A stretch of 64,000 nt of DNA from Pelargonium x hortorum (lineage: Eukaryota; Streptophyta; Magnoliopsida; Geraniales; Geraniaceae): assembly GCA_036897525.1 (NCBI GenBank), contig JAYMTJ010000003.1:124001-188000 (forward strand), given 5' to 3'. How positions within the stretch are numbered: position 1 is the stretch's first letter; every line of letters begins with the position of its first letter. Of the stretch, positions 1 through 12,700 are shown in pieces. Under the pieces are notes generated by a model that saw only the letters and a program-made list of their open reading frames with translations, was not told the DNA's origin and searched no databases. The position numbers were made by a program, and so were the translations under genes.

Positions 1-420
1 AGCGAAGCCCTTTTTCAATTTGTATTCCCTTTCTTAGCCATTTAGAAACTCTATTTGTTTGGTTAGTTTGGGCAGAGAAGGATATTGTTTTCAGTAAGTA
101 AGGATTTGCTCAATGTCCTTATTTTAGGTTAGAGAGTTTCCAGAATTGTTTTTTTTTAAGCGATCGAAACGAAAAAAAAGAGAGATATAATAATGTCTAA
201 GAAATCAAGCCAATATTTGTAGTTTTTAGAGCCTTTATTTTTTGTCTATTTTACAAAAGTGTATACTTTTTTAGATTTTTAGGGATGACATAGGTAACAA
301 AACGAGATTCGGGGTTTAAGTCTTTGTAGTAAATCCTATGTTTGTGCCTTTTGCTTACAGTATCTTAGATAAAAAGAGACATTGTTATGTTAGTAAATAG
401 GGGAGGCTTTTCAGGTTTTG
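1..420. other. AT-rich non-coding DNA
   Basis: I see no gene, RNA or clear repeat here. The stretch is AT-rich with poly-T and poly-A tracts and frequent stop codons in all frames. It has the general look of the type A background that fills most of the window. Confidence 0.6.
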
Positions 421-1000
421 CAATTCCGGATAATGTAGATGCCTATATTAGCGGAATTTCTAGTAACTCAAGTTAAAGTGGATCTTTGTAGTGTAAGTAT
501 GTACCTTCAGAATACCATAATGAGTTGAGTAGTTAACCTTCTTTCATTAGCTGCAAACAATGCCTAACTGTCTTCCGCACCACTTCGACAAGCGACAAGA
601 GAGCTACACCGAATTACAAAGAATTAGAATTAATCAAAGGTTTTAAGAATTCCTAAACTCAGAACTAAATAAAGTGTCTCCTTGGCCTTGAAGGAAGCTG
701 TTACAGCAATGACATTTATTCCTTTACCGGTTCTGTAAAATCTAATAAGTTGACAGAGGTAAAGCACTAGCAAACACTGGCGGCTGTACATACGTCATAA
801 GGGCTGTCGAAAGAACAAAGAGTACCGAGCTACACCGTCAATACAGATAGAAATCCCAATAGAGTTTGCTTAATCTTCTCATTATTACGAATGAATACTA
901 AACAGAACCTATAATGAAAACTCCCTTATTTACCATCTTAACTTTATTGAAACAGAGAAACAGATTGCTTCTGTTATTGTATTCTATTAGTATTATATGT
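420..1000. other. Short type B island, non-coding
   Basis: The segment is richer in G+C and more even in composition than its flanks and lacks the purine-to-pyrimidine motif of the background. It carries words also found in other type B islands, such as cattagctgca and gagctacacc. No open frame or RNA gene is recognisable. I infer that it belongs to the same repeat-mosaic class as the larger islands at 15-19, 23-24, 35-38 and 52-54 kb. Confidence 0.4.
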
Positions 1001-1690
1001 ATTCTTGTTTAATTGTTGGATTAGAATAGATAAATAATTTCTAATTAGAATTGTTTTTTTTAGTTGTATAAGGGCAATTCCCTCTAGGTTTCTGTAGCTT
1101 ATCATTATCATTAATCAGGTTACTAACCTAATTGATTAGGAATAAATCCATCTTACCGACTACCCTTTTCTTTTAGGAGGTTGGGGCATTATAGTCTATT
1201 CTAAAGTTAACACCTTACACTCTAAAGACCAGAAAACTGGCTTTCAAACTTCTTTACTGGAAAATTCTTTAGCTTTAGCCCGAATTTAGATTTCAAGAAC
1301 TTCTCTAAAAATCCTGCAAATAAAGGTATGAAAATAAAGGAATACATAAACATAAAGCAAAGAACCCTAATCTTTCTATAAATTCTTCCTTTTAGTACCA
1401 GAAAAGTTGTAAGAAAATGTGCAGTATTTACCCTTACTCTGAATATAATATAGACCGGAGCCCTTTTAACCATATTTAGGTGCCTTGTAATCGTTTCCAT
1501 TTGAAGCTTTTAGAGCCCCCTCCTCAAGATGTTTTATAAAAAAAGACCCCGTACTTTTTTAGAACTTTCTAAGGACTTATAACTAACCGGATACCCCCCC
1601 CCCAAAACCAGACTTTAAATACATACTGACTTCAGCGGAAACTCTTTAAATTCTATTCCCGAAATATAAGATGTAACCTGAGCCCTAGTC
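1000..1690. other. AT-rich non-coding DNA with a C10 run
   Basis: No gene is recognisable. A 92-codon frame on the minus strand (1222-1500) is hydrophobic but matches no family I know and is within chance length. A run of ten C lies at 1594-1603. A copy of the word aactggctttcaaa, shared with type B islands, lies at 1235-1248. Confidence 0.5.
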
Positions 1691-1722
1691 ATAGACTGTA
1701 GAGAAGGAGCTGCCAACCAAAG

Positions 1723-1866
1723 CTGTAGAAGCAATACCCAGAGCTAGATGAGTGCCATGATACCCAGGACAGCCATGCCCATGAGAGCCAGAGCAGTGAT
1801 ACCCAGTGCCTGTAGAAGAAGATAGACCTTGTGGTGCTAATGTAAGCTAGTGTAAGAAGGTGTATT
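1723..1866. repeat. Degenerate tandem repeat cluster
   Basis: The word atacccag occurs three times (ending at 1741, 1767 and 1806), spaced 26 and 39 bases apart, which are multiples of 13. The word ctgtagaag occurs twice (1723-1731 and 1810-1818). The cluster ends in a module, gtggtgctaatg at 1831-1842 followed by aagaaggtgtatt, whose parts recur shuffled or inverted near 36.0-36.2 kb. The minus strand reads as a repetitive Ala/Leu/Gly/Met stretch with a stop, which looks like a product of the repeat and not a gene. Confidence 0.6.
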
Positions 1867-4800
1867 CAGTATAATACATTTTCCTATCTTGTTATTAAAG
1901 CTTGAAAGAGAAAGAAATGAAATAGAGACAGACTCTCACTTGTTGAGCTTAACCTTCTATTTCCCAAAACCTGGAACACACTAGCAAAGGATACAATACA
2001 GAAGTGCTCTTAGAAAAACCCTTCATAGTAAATACAAGCAAGAAAAGACTAACGTTGAATACAGATTAAATTAAAGTAAAAAGACCCGAAGTTTATATAA
2101 ATGCTTCCTTTTATTACCAGGAAAGCTGCCACTTACTTTACTTACTTGCGGGTTTTATATTACTTACCTTTCCTAGAGGTTAGAGGTACTACAACAGGAA
2201 AAGTAACTAAGGATAATTCCTCTTGCTCTTTGTGCTTATCGTACATAGAGGAGTTTGTCTTTTTAGAGACCCCCGTAGATCCCAATCCCACCTTTATACT
2301 TTTTTAAGAGTTAAAATATTAGCCTTGCTTTGCTTAGTAAAAACAGGTTTCTTTCTTTTAAAGACAGAGGTGTTGAAATAACAAGTTTAGAGGGGGAATA
2401 TCCGTCAATGTCAAGAGTAGAAGAGAGGATTTATTGACTTCAGATTTATCTATTCACTAAGAAGTATGTAATCTCTTTTTCGATAAGCTACGCGAGAGTA
2501 GTGCACTTAAAGAGTTGTTACTTCCTTTTGGTTGTCAATGCTTTCGCTTTCCTGTACCTGTGAAATAAGTAATTCTTAATTCTAAAGCAAGGTTAACGCG
2601 TTTCCAGGCCATTACATTAATTAAGAGTAAGGAATGTAGGAAATTGAACTGTAAGTTGATAGGTTGTATCAACGGGCGCTTTCTTTATAGGCAGGCATAT
2701 GGCATCCAAAACTAGCGAAAGAAAGCATTTAATTATTGGTCTAAGTAGTATTTATTGGAAGTCTTTACGGAAAAAGAAAAAGGATTCTATAACTTCGATA
2801 TCCTGATCCTGGAATTTCTTATTAAGTTAAATGGGTATGTAGCAGTTTTAAACTGATTGTCTATTTGTGTTTCTATATTCCAAGCCTTTTAGGAACTTAA
2901 ATAAAGGATTAAGCTCAACAGTCTGTCTCCATTTTTGTTACGGGGTATTTCTCTTTCAGCTTTAATCAGCTTTAACGAGATAAGAATTTAAAGTTAAAAA
3001 ATATAAGAAATCCAAATTAGGTCTAAATAAAGGATAGTATCAAACTTTCTAAAAAAAAAACCGTAAGGCAAAAACTTAAGGGTCATTGATATTATATAGT
3101 CGGGAATTGTGGTGTGGAGAGTAACATGAGTAGAAAATATTTAGACTGAGCATTATAAATGGAGCTTAGCACTTATGGCTATAGCTGTACATTTGAAGAT
3201 TTGTATAACATACAGGTGTTCCCCTTTTTTTTTCAAAAACATTATGGTATGGGACGGACCCCTTGGAGAGTCCCCCTAGGTTTGTAAGGAAAAGCTCTTT
3301 TAGATGAAAGCTGATTAATACTACCCCTTTTCAAATTTCTGATAGTATCCCCTTAATTCCTTTTATAAGACCTCCGATAAATATAGCTGTTTGATGAATC
3401 TCTTATTTACCTTGACTTTTGCTTTATTGTAGAAACCAGAGTCCTAGGATAGTTTGAAAGAAGTGCCACAAAAGGGAAGCTCCAGTTACCAGTAATAGTC
3501 TATAGGTTACTGTTTTGTAGTATATTAATTAAGTAAAGCGGACCCAAGAATCGCAGGGTTTGGTACAGGACTACTCAGAAATGCTGTATGACAAGAAAGT
3601 AAAACTCCTCGAAACCCCGATAACCCTTAAAAAAAGTTCTGCTTTTCTACTTTGACTCTCTTGTGGCAGAGAGGGCTATACGTGTGAAATACTGCTAACA
3701 TCCCCTTGCAAGGTTCCTACGTAAGTGCAAAATCTTTACGGTTAATAGAACTACAGTACCGGGTAAAACTTAAGTTTTTATACGAATTACTGAATAATAT
3801 GCCTGACAGGTTCTTGTTCGTGGATGTTTTTTCTCAGACTTCTTGAAATTGAGGTACCTCATTCCGAGAGAGAAAGAACTTCAAAAGTTTTTTTTTACTT
3901 AATTTAATTAAGAAATATTAGCGTTTGCCCTGTACTTCTTTTATTATATATACTTACCCTGTAGAATTCTCTACGGCCATTTCACAAGAGTCACTGCAGC
4001 AAAGGCAAAGGGACCCCCTTGTCAGTTAACTCTTTTCCAGAATCTATGATATCTAAGGACGCCTTCTGGGAATTGCGGTAGAACAAAAAAACTTTATTTT
4101 ACTAAACTAGTGTAAGCAGGAATTGAACGTAGCTACAAGATTTATTATGCTGAGAATTTTTCCAAGAGTATCCTTCTTTATCCATAAATGTAGCACTCGC
4201 AAATAAGGCCTCGCTTTGGATTTAGTATAACTAGCGGTCCCCACAACCCCTGACTTTTATCTCAATTTGTTCCCTATTAAATTCCTATTAAAAGGGGAAA
4301 CCGTCAAGTCAAAGATTTCTCAGGGATAGCACCTCCGTTAGAACTCTCCTGACTCTAATTGTGATTTGAGTAAATCCAAATTTGACTTTTTTTAGACCTT
4401 CCAAAATACTCTTTAATTCTAGCTCGAAGCTCTATATCTTCACATACAAAAGGGGAGTCTCTACGAGTATGAGGTAGAGTTTTCATAATTCTTAATCGGA
4501 AAACTACTAAAGTAGGAACTAATACATACAGCAAAGCACAGGCTTAAGGATCCTTTAAGGCTTCGGGAGACCCCTTATTGTTGTTTATAAACCCCTCGGA
4601 ATTAAGTCAAAGAATCCCCACTAGAAGAGAAGGGAAGCTGCAACCTTTCATTTATATGAACAAGATATTCTAATTCTATATTCAGGAGCCCCTTTATAAA
4701 CTAACCCCAGTGTATCTAACTATCGTTTCTCTAACGGAAGTAAAAGGATATAGTGCCCGAGATAATTACGGAAAAAGCCTCCTTTTCTTTTTGGGAAAAC

Positions 4801-6494
4801 AGCAAGCTATAGTACAGACTAAAATTTTAGATATATGTAGTTAAGTACCGCACACGATAACCACATATGTTGGACCCCTGAATTTAGAAAGCCGATTTAA
4901 ACTCACAATCTGACAGCAAAAAGAGCCTTTGACTTATCTTATGATTCCTTCTTCAAGTGTTCAAAAGAGAAAGAATAAGGTTGTTAAGATACTGAATATC
5001 GCTTTTAATTAAGGGGTTTTTATTGCTAAGCAAAACTTTACCCATTGGGAACCTCGGCTCATTACAAAAGCACTTTATAACTAACTGGGCAGTTAATTAC
5101 CTATTTTTACTGGTCCTTATTTAGATTTAGAACGGTGCCAGGTTTGGATTCTTTATACAACTAGAGGTGAAGGCCTTCTCAAGACTGGTTTATAAATTCG
5201 TTGTATTTTGGTTTCTTAGGTACGGGCTAACACCCATAATAAAAGCTGTTTCTTTGTACTACTTTTCTTACTTAAACGCAAGCACGCAAGGAAGCTTCCT
5301 CAAATCAAAAAGGCCATTATCAATAAAGGAATTTTTTTTTCTTAATTTTGTGCGTTTTCTACATTATATGAATTTGATACGTTTAAATACTGTATTATCT
5401 CCTTTTGTATTAAAGTATAAAACCCCAAAAAAGTGAGTACTTTGAACTCGTGCGACACGTACTTCTAATCCTTAAAAGCCAAATCAAGCCACTAAAAAAA
5501 ACCGATTCCACTTAACTCGGTATTATATTAAACAAGGTACAACATCTTATTACATATTAGCGTAAGTTCTCACAGGTATCTCCACACTCTATATTATATA
5601 GGCAAAATCCCGGTAAAGGGACCTCAAAATTACGAAGCATAAACCCAGCCCTACATTATTTCGGAGGTATTCAAGTACTTCACTTCATTTAAGAAGGAGC
5701 TCTGTACAAAGAATTTTTGCTTTGCCTTTAAGGGCTAAGGGAGTTGCTTTTGGTTTAGTATAAAAATGATTTTCAGGAGTTTCTTTAAATTTAGAACAAT
5801 TATAAGGTATTAAGTGTAGAGCTGGCACAAGGGCTTTCCTTATTGGGGGGTCAGACCGGGCAGCATTAGAGTCTTTTTTTAAGAGGCTCTCTTTATTACC
5901 AAGAGTAAATAGGAAATGTAAAGGGTGTATTCAAGAGATCTGATCTGTGGTTTTATGGCCTTTAAGAAGCAAGAATTTCGTGTAGCTAACCCTAAGCGTA
6001 TAATATAATACACCCTTTTTTGAAATAATAAAAAAGGGAAGTTTTCATTAAATGTTATAAAGTTTCTGGGTTAATGGTATTATAGGGTAAAGAAACCTCT
6101 AAAGAATAAATGAAATTGACTAAGCAAGTGTTATTAAAAACTACTGTTAATAAGCAGAAGAGGTTAAAAAAAAGTGTAAAAATGAAGAGTAATTAAATAG
6201 TAGCAGGGTTTCGTATGGCAACAGGGTCTCTAGTACTTTTGAGTCAAATTCCAAGCCTTCTGTAGAGCTATACTTTTGCAGGAGAAATTTCGGAAACTCG
6301 AAGAAAGCATAGGTATAATTCCATCCTTTAATTCTAGTTAAAGAGTCCTTTCTCTCGGAAGTAGCACAAGTACGAAAAAACAGGACTTGAAGCTATTACT
6401 ACAAGTTTAATGTTGAATGCCTATTCTTATTTAAAGGGTCAATAACATGTAGGGAACCCTAGAAAAGTAAAAATTTTGAAAACTTCCTTCTATT

Positions 6495-6513
6495 CTATCT
6501 ATCTATCTATCTA
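6495..6513. repeat. Tetranucleotide microsatellite (ctat)n
   Basis: About four and a half perfect copies of ctat, directly readable in the sequence. Confidence 0.95.
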
Positions 6514-8282
6514 CCCCGGTTATGCTAAAAAAAAAAATAGAAAGTAACGGGGCAATCGTACAAAACTTAGTGGGATTCACAATATTAACTATACGTACTT
6601 TCTACGGCAGTTGCTAAAAAACCGGCTTTACGAGGGTACCTTTTTTTTACGCAGTCATTCTATGACCTTTTATATTAATTATAATATAAATTAATTCTAT
6701 GTCAAACTTTTTACTAGATTACTGGGGTTTGCTTTCCTTTTATCTTTTATTAAAGTAGACTTTAGAGGGGCCGATACCCAATTCTAAAAGCGGATACCCT
6801 TTGTTTTTTTATTTAAGCTTACCTCTTTTACAAAGTATCCTATATCATATACACACTTTTTTTTTAGAACTGGATCAGAGCTCGAGGAAAGAAGTCAGTC
6901 TTATGAAAGAATTCTTATGCTTGTTTTATACCCCTGTTTCTCAAGACTGGGATCCCCTTGCCAATTCCCAAGTAATCTTAGTCACAGAAACTTCCTTAGT
7001 TAAAATGAAAAAGATCCTTTGACTACTTTATGAACTAGAAGCAGAGGAACAACATAAAATAAAGAAGAAAGCTTCTCGCCAACCTCTTTACTCCTAAAAA
7101 ATAGAGTTTCGAAATGCAAAGGAATACAAATAAAAAGAAAATGATTACTAGAAAACCCCTCTAAATCTAAAGAGAACAAAGCACCAAAATCGGAGGACTA
7201 GAACTCTCGCAATTGCTTATATTATATATATTTTTTTATTTTCAAAGACAAGCCTTCTAAAAGGGAACAAGACTCCGATTAGTTTAACACAGGAAAACAA
7301 TTCATTAATAACAATAATAACAAAGTCCTTGTAGTATCTTCCTAGTCCTAGAGCGTATCCTAATATTTCACAAGACCCCCGTATGCCCTTTTATTACAGA
7401 TACAGAAGAAGGAGGTTTGAATCCCTAGTTAAGTTTATGGAAATTCCTTAACCTTATCAAATACAGAACAGTATACTTTGCTAGTCCGAATCAAGCAAAA
7501 CCCCAGTGCATTGGCCTTTTTCAAGTCAAAGCAATACATTCGATATCTAAAGCTAGCAAGTAGGGTTCTCCTTTATTATTTACTTAGAGTTTAGAGTGTA
7601 GCTGTGTAAGGGAAAGTAAGACTTCAAAAGCCTGCCAAAATAGAGTTCTAAATAAACCAATAAAGGGTAGACACTCTTTAATTGTCATTTTCAGTAGAAT
7701 GATTTATAAGCGTAATAGCACTGCTTCGGGACTCTTTTTAGGGTTTTAATACCATAAATAAAAAGAGAACTGTACAGGATTAAAAGTTAAGTTAAACTTA
7801 GACTTTGATTTGCACCTTATAAGGTAAATCCTTCTAGTAAAGGGGATTCTTTTGACAAAACAAGACTTTAGAAAGAATTTAGTTTTCATATCTAGGCACC
7901 CCTTTATGAGTACTCTTGTAAAAAGTAGATCCTAGAAGTGAGGGTTTCCTTGAGTGAGTAATAGCTTAAGTCTCAAAAAAAGTACTTGGATTATGTAAAA
8001 CTCTCTTTATGGCTTATTTCATATGAGCTAGAGCACTTTTTAATACTCCTAAAAAAAGACTCTTTTTTATTTGAATTTGAACAGATAGAAATTGGAATGT
8101 TACCTTCTAATTAAGTAATTTGTATCGGAGCGGCTTGATACTGAACCCTCTAAATGTTCTGAAGAGTGGCTTTTCCTTTGGAAATTAAGTCTTCAGTGTT
8201 CGGATTTTAGGAAATGGTTTCTGGAGCTAATTCACAGGGTAATTCAATTTTGGCGTAAAATTAAGGGATTCTTGCCTAAGTT

Positions 8283-8307
8283 TATAGTATAGTATAGTAT
8301 AGTATAG
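8283..8307. repeat. Pentanucleotide microsatellite (tatag)5
   Basis: Five perfect copies of tatag. It is one of the few clean tandem repeats in the window. Confidence 0.95.
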
Positions 8308-9722
8308 TTATACATAGCGAGGTTTAGAAAAAAAGGGGCCCTTTTTTGAGCAAAAAGAAAGAATGTTTTAAAATTGAGTATTCGCTTAAATGAAATAGAA
8401 GGGATTTCATATTACGAAAGTGTTAAAGCAAGCACTTTATAGAGTAAAGTAAATAAAATTTGTGCATGAAAACGGAAGGAAATTCCATACATAAAAGAAT
8501 CCCTTACGCGGGGAGCTGTACTATAGTAGTAACCGCATAGGAAAAAAAGCCCGTGTAATCCGTAATAAAGGAAAACTCCTTATATTATAGTGAGTTCTAA
8601 ATAAACCCTCAGTTACTAGTACCCTTGAGAAACCCCTATAACTTTTATTAGACTACCTACAGTGTTGGAATCCTAGTGAAGAGAGACCCCAGAAAGCTTC
8701 TCAGTTGAAACCACCGAAGAGTGAAAAGAGAATTACATATTTTGAAATTTATGAGTGGCATGTTTGGAAGCCTATAATTCCAGCGAAGCATATCCTTTAG
8801 GAGTTCCCTAAAAAGGAGTTACTCTATTTTCAAGTGGATACTTATTTTATAAAAGAAAAGAAAGAAGTGGTATGCCCGATAGAAAAAAACTATAGAATAC
8901 GCATAATTGGCTTACAGGGGACCTTTGAGTTAAAGTAAGTTCTACAAAAAAAATTCTAAAAAAGAATAATGCTTTATTGCACTTCTCAAAAAAACCCGAA
9001 GGTAAACTGTTGTCACTAAGGTATAAGGGTCCCCTTGGCTCGCTTAGTACGCAAGTCCTTTGCAAGGGATATAGAACAAATGGAGCTTGCTATTATCTTA
9101 TCATATTTTAGCAATCAAACCCTTACCAACGTGGGGGGTACTCCTGATAAAATAGTATTACCGTCATCTGAAGGGTCCTCTATTAAGGTAAGGAAAAGAC
9201 CCTTTACTTGTAAACTCCCTTGGCACAACAACCAAAAATGACTTATACCTAGCCTAGAATTTCTTTCCTTATTTTAAGCTTTCAATTATTAGCTCACAGT
9301 AAACTTAGCGTCTCCAAAAAAAGGGCTTGGGATATTTAGTGCAAAGGTTTCTAATAAACAAATTCGAGAGTGAGGCAAACCCCTTTATTATTTAAAGATT
9401 TTGTCCCACCATCCCCGATGGCAGTAGATAGAATTGACTAGAAAAGGAAAATGACTAAGTTTCGGAGCAGTTTTATGCCAGAGTTACCGGTTTGAATTAA
9501 AATGGTCCCTAAAAGCTTTATCTAGGAACCCCCTTCTAATTTGTTTGAGAAAGACTCGGTTTTAGTAGTGATCGCACTTCTCCTCCGCTTGGGTACTCAA
9601 TTTAAGGATAGCGGGTTGGCCCTATATTTCTTGCAAGTGGTGTGCTAAAGCTTCTGTTATGAGGAACACGTTTGTCTTTATTAAACTAGTATGTCATCAA
9701 GTTAGATTAACAACCAGTATGC

Positions 9723-9739
9723 TTTGTATTCATGGAAAG
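9723..9739 (+). repeat. Dispersed 17-base repeat, copy 1
   Basis: The 17-mer tttgtattcatggaaag recurs exactly at 52544-52560. Its first 12 bases recur at 63047-63058. No function is evident. Confidence 0.85.
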
Positions 9740-12700
9740 GAGTCTCTTTGGTGAGAGCTTTTCTTTTATAGCATACCGGATAGAGAGCCTAATTCTATCC
9801 TAAGTTTTTTCGGGCTTCCGTAACGGCTTATTTTGTATTTCCAGGAATAACAAGACCACACCGCTTAGGCCTACTTTATAGTTAATAGAGAAACTTATTA
9901 GGTCACAAAGAGCATTTACAGGCTATCTCGGAGAGTTGGGTGCTTTTTGATTCTTTATAAATTGGGTCTAGCTTTGTCAATTAAAACCTATTAAGTAAGA
10001 GAGGAAAGCGAGCTTAAGAATTTAGAGTTTGATGGCTAATTAGCATAACACCCTAACCTTGCCCCATTGAAAGTAGGTTTTACTATAATCACTAATAAAT
10101 GAAATTTATATCTTAAATCGGCACACGACTCTTTACTTGTTTTGTGGTAAAGTACACGCCTCAATAAGTTAGCCGATACTCTATGTTTGGGCTTAAACTC
10201 TTGCTCAAGTTTGTTTTCGGGATACTTCTATATTTTAATCTGTAAATCAGGACAACAAAGCTTAATTAGTACATCTATAGATAACCGTGAAGTGAAAAAA
10301 GTGACAAAGAAAGAGTCAGAATTTGTTTCATTTTCTTTAGCTTCAATTCTTGACTTTTTACTGGCTCAACACTATGAAACTTCTCTTTCATAACCTATCG
10401 CTTGTCTATTAGTCTAAGATGGAACTTACTGAATGGGGCCCTAACCTATCTCTAGCAAGCCAGTCAATGTAAAGAAAGAGCCCTCGTCTGATTCGCCACC
10501 AGGTCTAAGTCTTGAAAGTTCCCTAATTAAGTCCTTTATTCCGAGCCGCCCTAACTAGACTCCTAGAAAGATGATAATAAAATCCAGGCACGTACTTACC
10601 TACTCTACCCTACGCTTTGTCTAACAAGAAAAAAGCCTACTCCTTAAGATAAAGCACTGAAAATTACATTATCCTTTCTATAAGTGATTCTCTTTTGAAA
10701 TCTTTATAGAATATCTTTTACTTTACTCGGGTACCACTTTAAGGGCTTTTGGACAGGGAATGAATTCTCCTGTTAGTCTTTCATTTAAGAAGTTTGCTTT
10801 CATTTTAATCTGCATGAGTGGGTCTGCGGCTTTAATGGTTTTTTTGAAGTTTTTGGGATACCCCAGCTTTTATATATAACTCAGTTTTTTATAAGCGCGG
10901 GGCTTATAAACAGATTTCTTATTATAAAATCTTGAATTAGTTACTTGTAAGTATTAATTAATTATAGCTTAGAGTCTTTGTTCTCGTGCTCTTTTTGATC
11001 CTTCTATTTAATTAAGGGTTCAGAGTTTCTCTTGTGAAAGGGGTCCTTATCGCAGGATAATTTTCCTCCAATTTTCACGCTTTCTTTACAGGTAGGGGAA
11101 CCTAACATCCGACTTTTCCGCTTTATTCTGGTGTCATTATCGGTACAGAGTTCAAGTCCTATTACACTCCGAAAGGGTACTTCTATTCTAGTCTAGGAGC
11201 TTTCCTTGAATATAGAGACTTCTGCTCTTTTGTTTCCCATTCCGGATAGTCAAAAATGTTAAGTAGAAGTAGAGCTGAAAGTAAGCAGTTTCTGGTAAAG
11301 ACTACTCAAGTATGTATATAGGTAAAGTTTTCTTCTCTTTCTCTAATTCAATTAAAGTAAGGGTGCAGCCTTCTCTTCAAAAAATGTACTTAAACTTTCA
11401 CGTTTCATAGAGGTGCGGGTAAGTCTTTATCTTAGTAGAACTCCACGAATTAGTGCTTTATCAATGAATATACCTAAAAGGAGTCTCTCACTCAAGCGCG
11501 AGCTCTTTAACAAACAGTGAAGGGAATAAAATAGAATGGGTTACTAATAAGATAAAAAACAATAAGATAAAAAACAAAGAAAAAAACTTGTACAATGGAT
11601 GCCATACCTAGAGTACTCCCTAACTCTATCTCTATTAAGGGAAGTGAGTAAAACAAAGAATATATAGTTCACATTCACATTGTCAGAACTTTAAAACTGA
11701 AATTAGAAAAATAACTAGAGAATTTGTACAGGATACTTCAGAAATGAATTAAAGGGTTTAAATAAGCTAAGCAGACTCTTAAGAAATACTCGGGAACTAC
11801 CCTAACTAATAGGGGAAAGCCCCTTTATTCTCCGGCAAAGAAATTTAGAGCTTGATATAACTTGCTTAGGCCAAAAAAAAGTGTTGTTTTTAATTTACGC
11901 TATTTGATTTGAAATTATAGGAATAGGTTTTAGTACCTTGGCTTATTCAACTAGATATGAAATCTACAAAACTGGACTGGATAGGTTACAATACAAAAAG
12001 AAAAGTAGAGTTTTGGGATTTTCAAAATTTAGACTTAAGCACGAAAAAAAATCTTTAATCTGTATCACAATTTTACCAAACCTTTGATTAAGTCGTGGGC
12101 TCAGGATACCTAAAACATTGAGAAAGCGGGTAGTAATATTTCGAGTTTCCGCGGATATTCTTTATCTAAGCGGTTCAGCTTCGGCATTATATTGCAAAGT
12201 AAGGTTGCTCTAGTTTCCTTTAATACCGGATACCCCTATGTATACATACTAATAACATAAACTTGTAAAATTCCCCTTTTTCAGAGCTGCAATACAAGAT
12301 CTCCTTGTAAAAAAAACTTTGACTTTCTCCAAAAGCTTCTCTTAACAACAGTCTCATAACTGGGTTTTTAGTATATAGCCCCGGGTCTTCAATTAGACTT
12401 CCTACAGCGGCCGTAGTTTAACATCTATGAAGGATTCCCTTCGAGGGATACTTGAACCGAGTATAGTCTGATATGTTACCAGAATCTTTTTACTAGTCTT
12501 TTTATTAGCTTTATTTTATATACCTCTTTTCCGTTTGGGCAACTCCCCCCTTTAAAAAAACTGTCTGGGGTTTTAGAAAGATTTTGTAAAGTTTGGTAGT
12601 TTAAAAGAAATAAATAATACTAAGAACCTAACTACGGGTCTCTTTAATGATAAGGATACTTATTTCTTGTAAGGCAATACCAAGCACTTCCCAAATACAC

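Noticed and set aside
1222-1500. Hydrophobic 92-codon frame on the minus strand
   Set aside because: Length is within chance expectation for this composition and no family is recognised.
1723-1830. Minus-strand Ala/Leu/Gly/Met-rich reading similar in flavour to ATP synthase subunit c
   Set aside because: Internal stop, no conserved acidic residue or loop motif; explained by the tandem repeat.
5167-5436. 89-codon frame with basic C-terminus, reminiscent of small organellar proteins
   Set aside because: Non-ATG start, no family recognised, length within chance.
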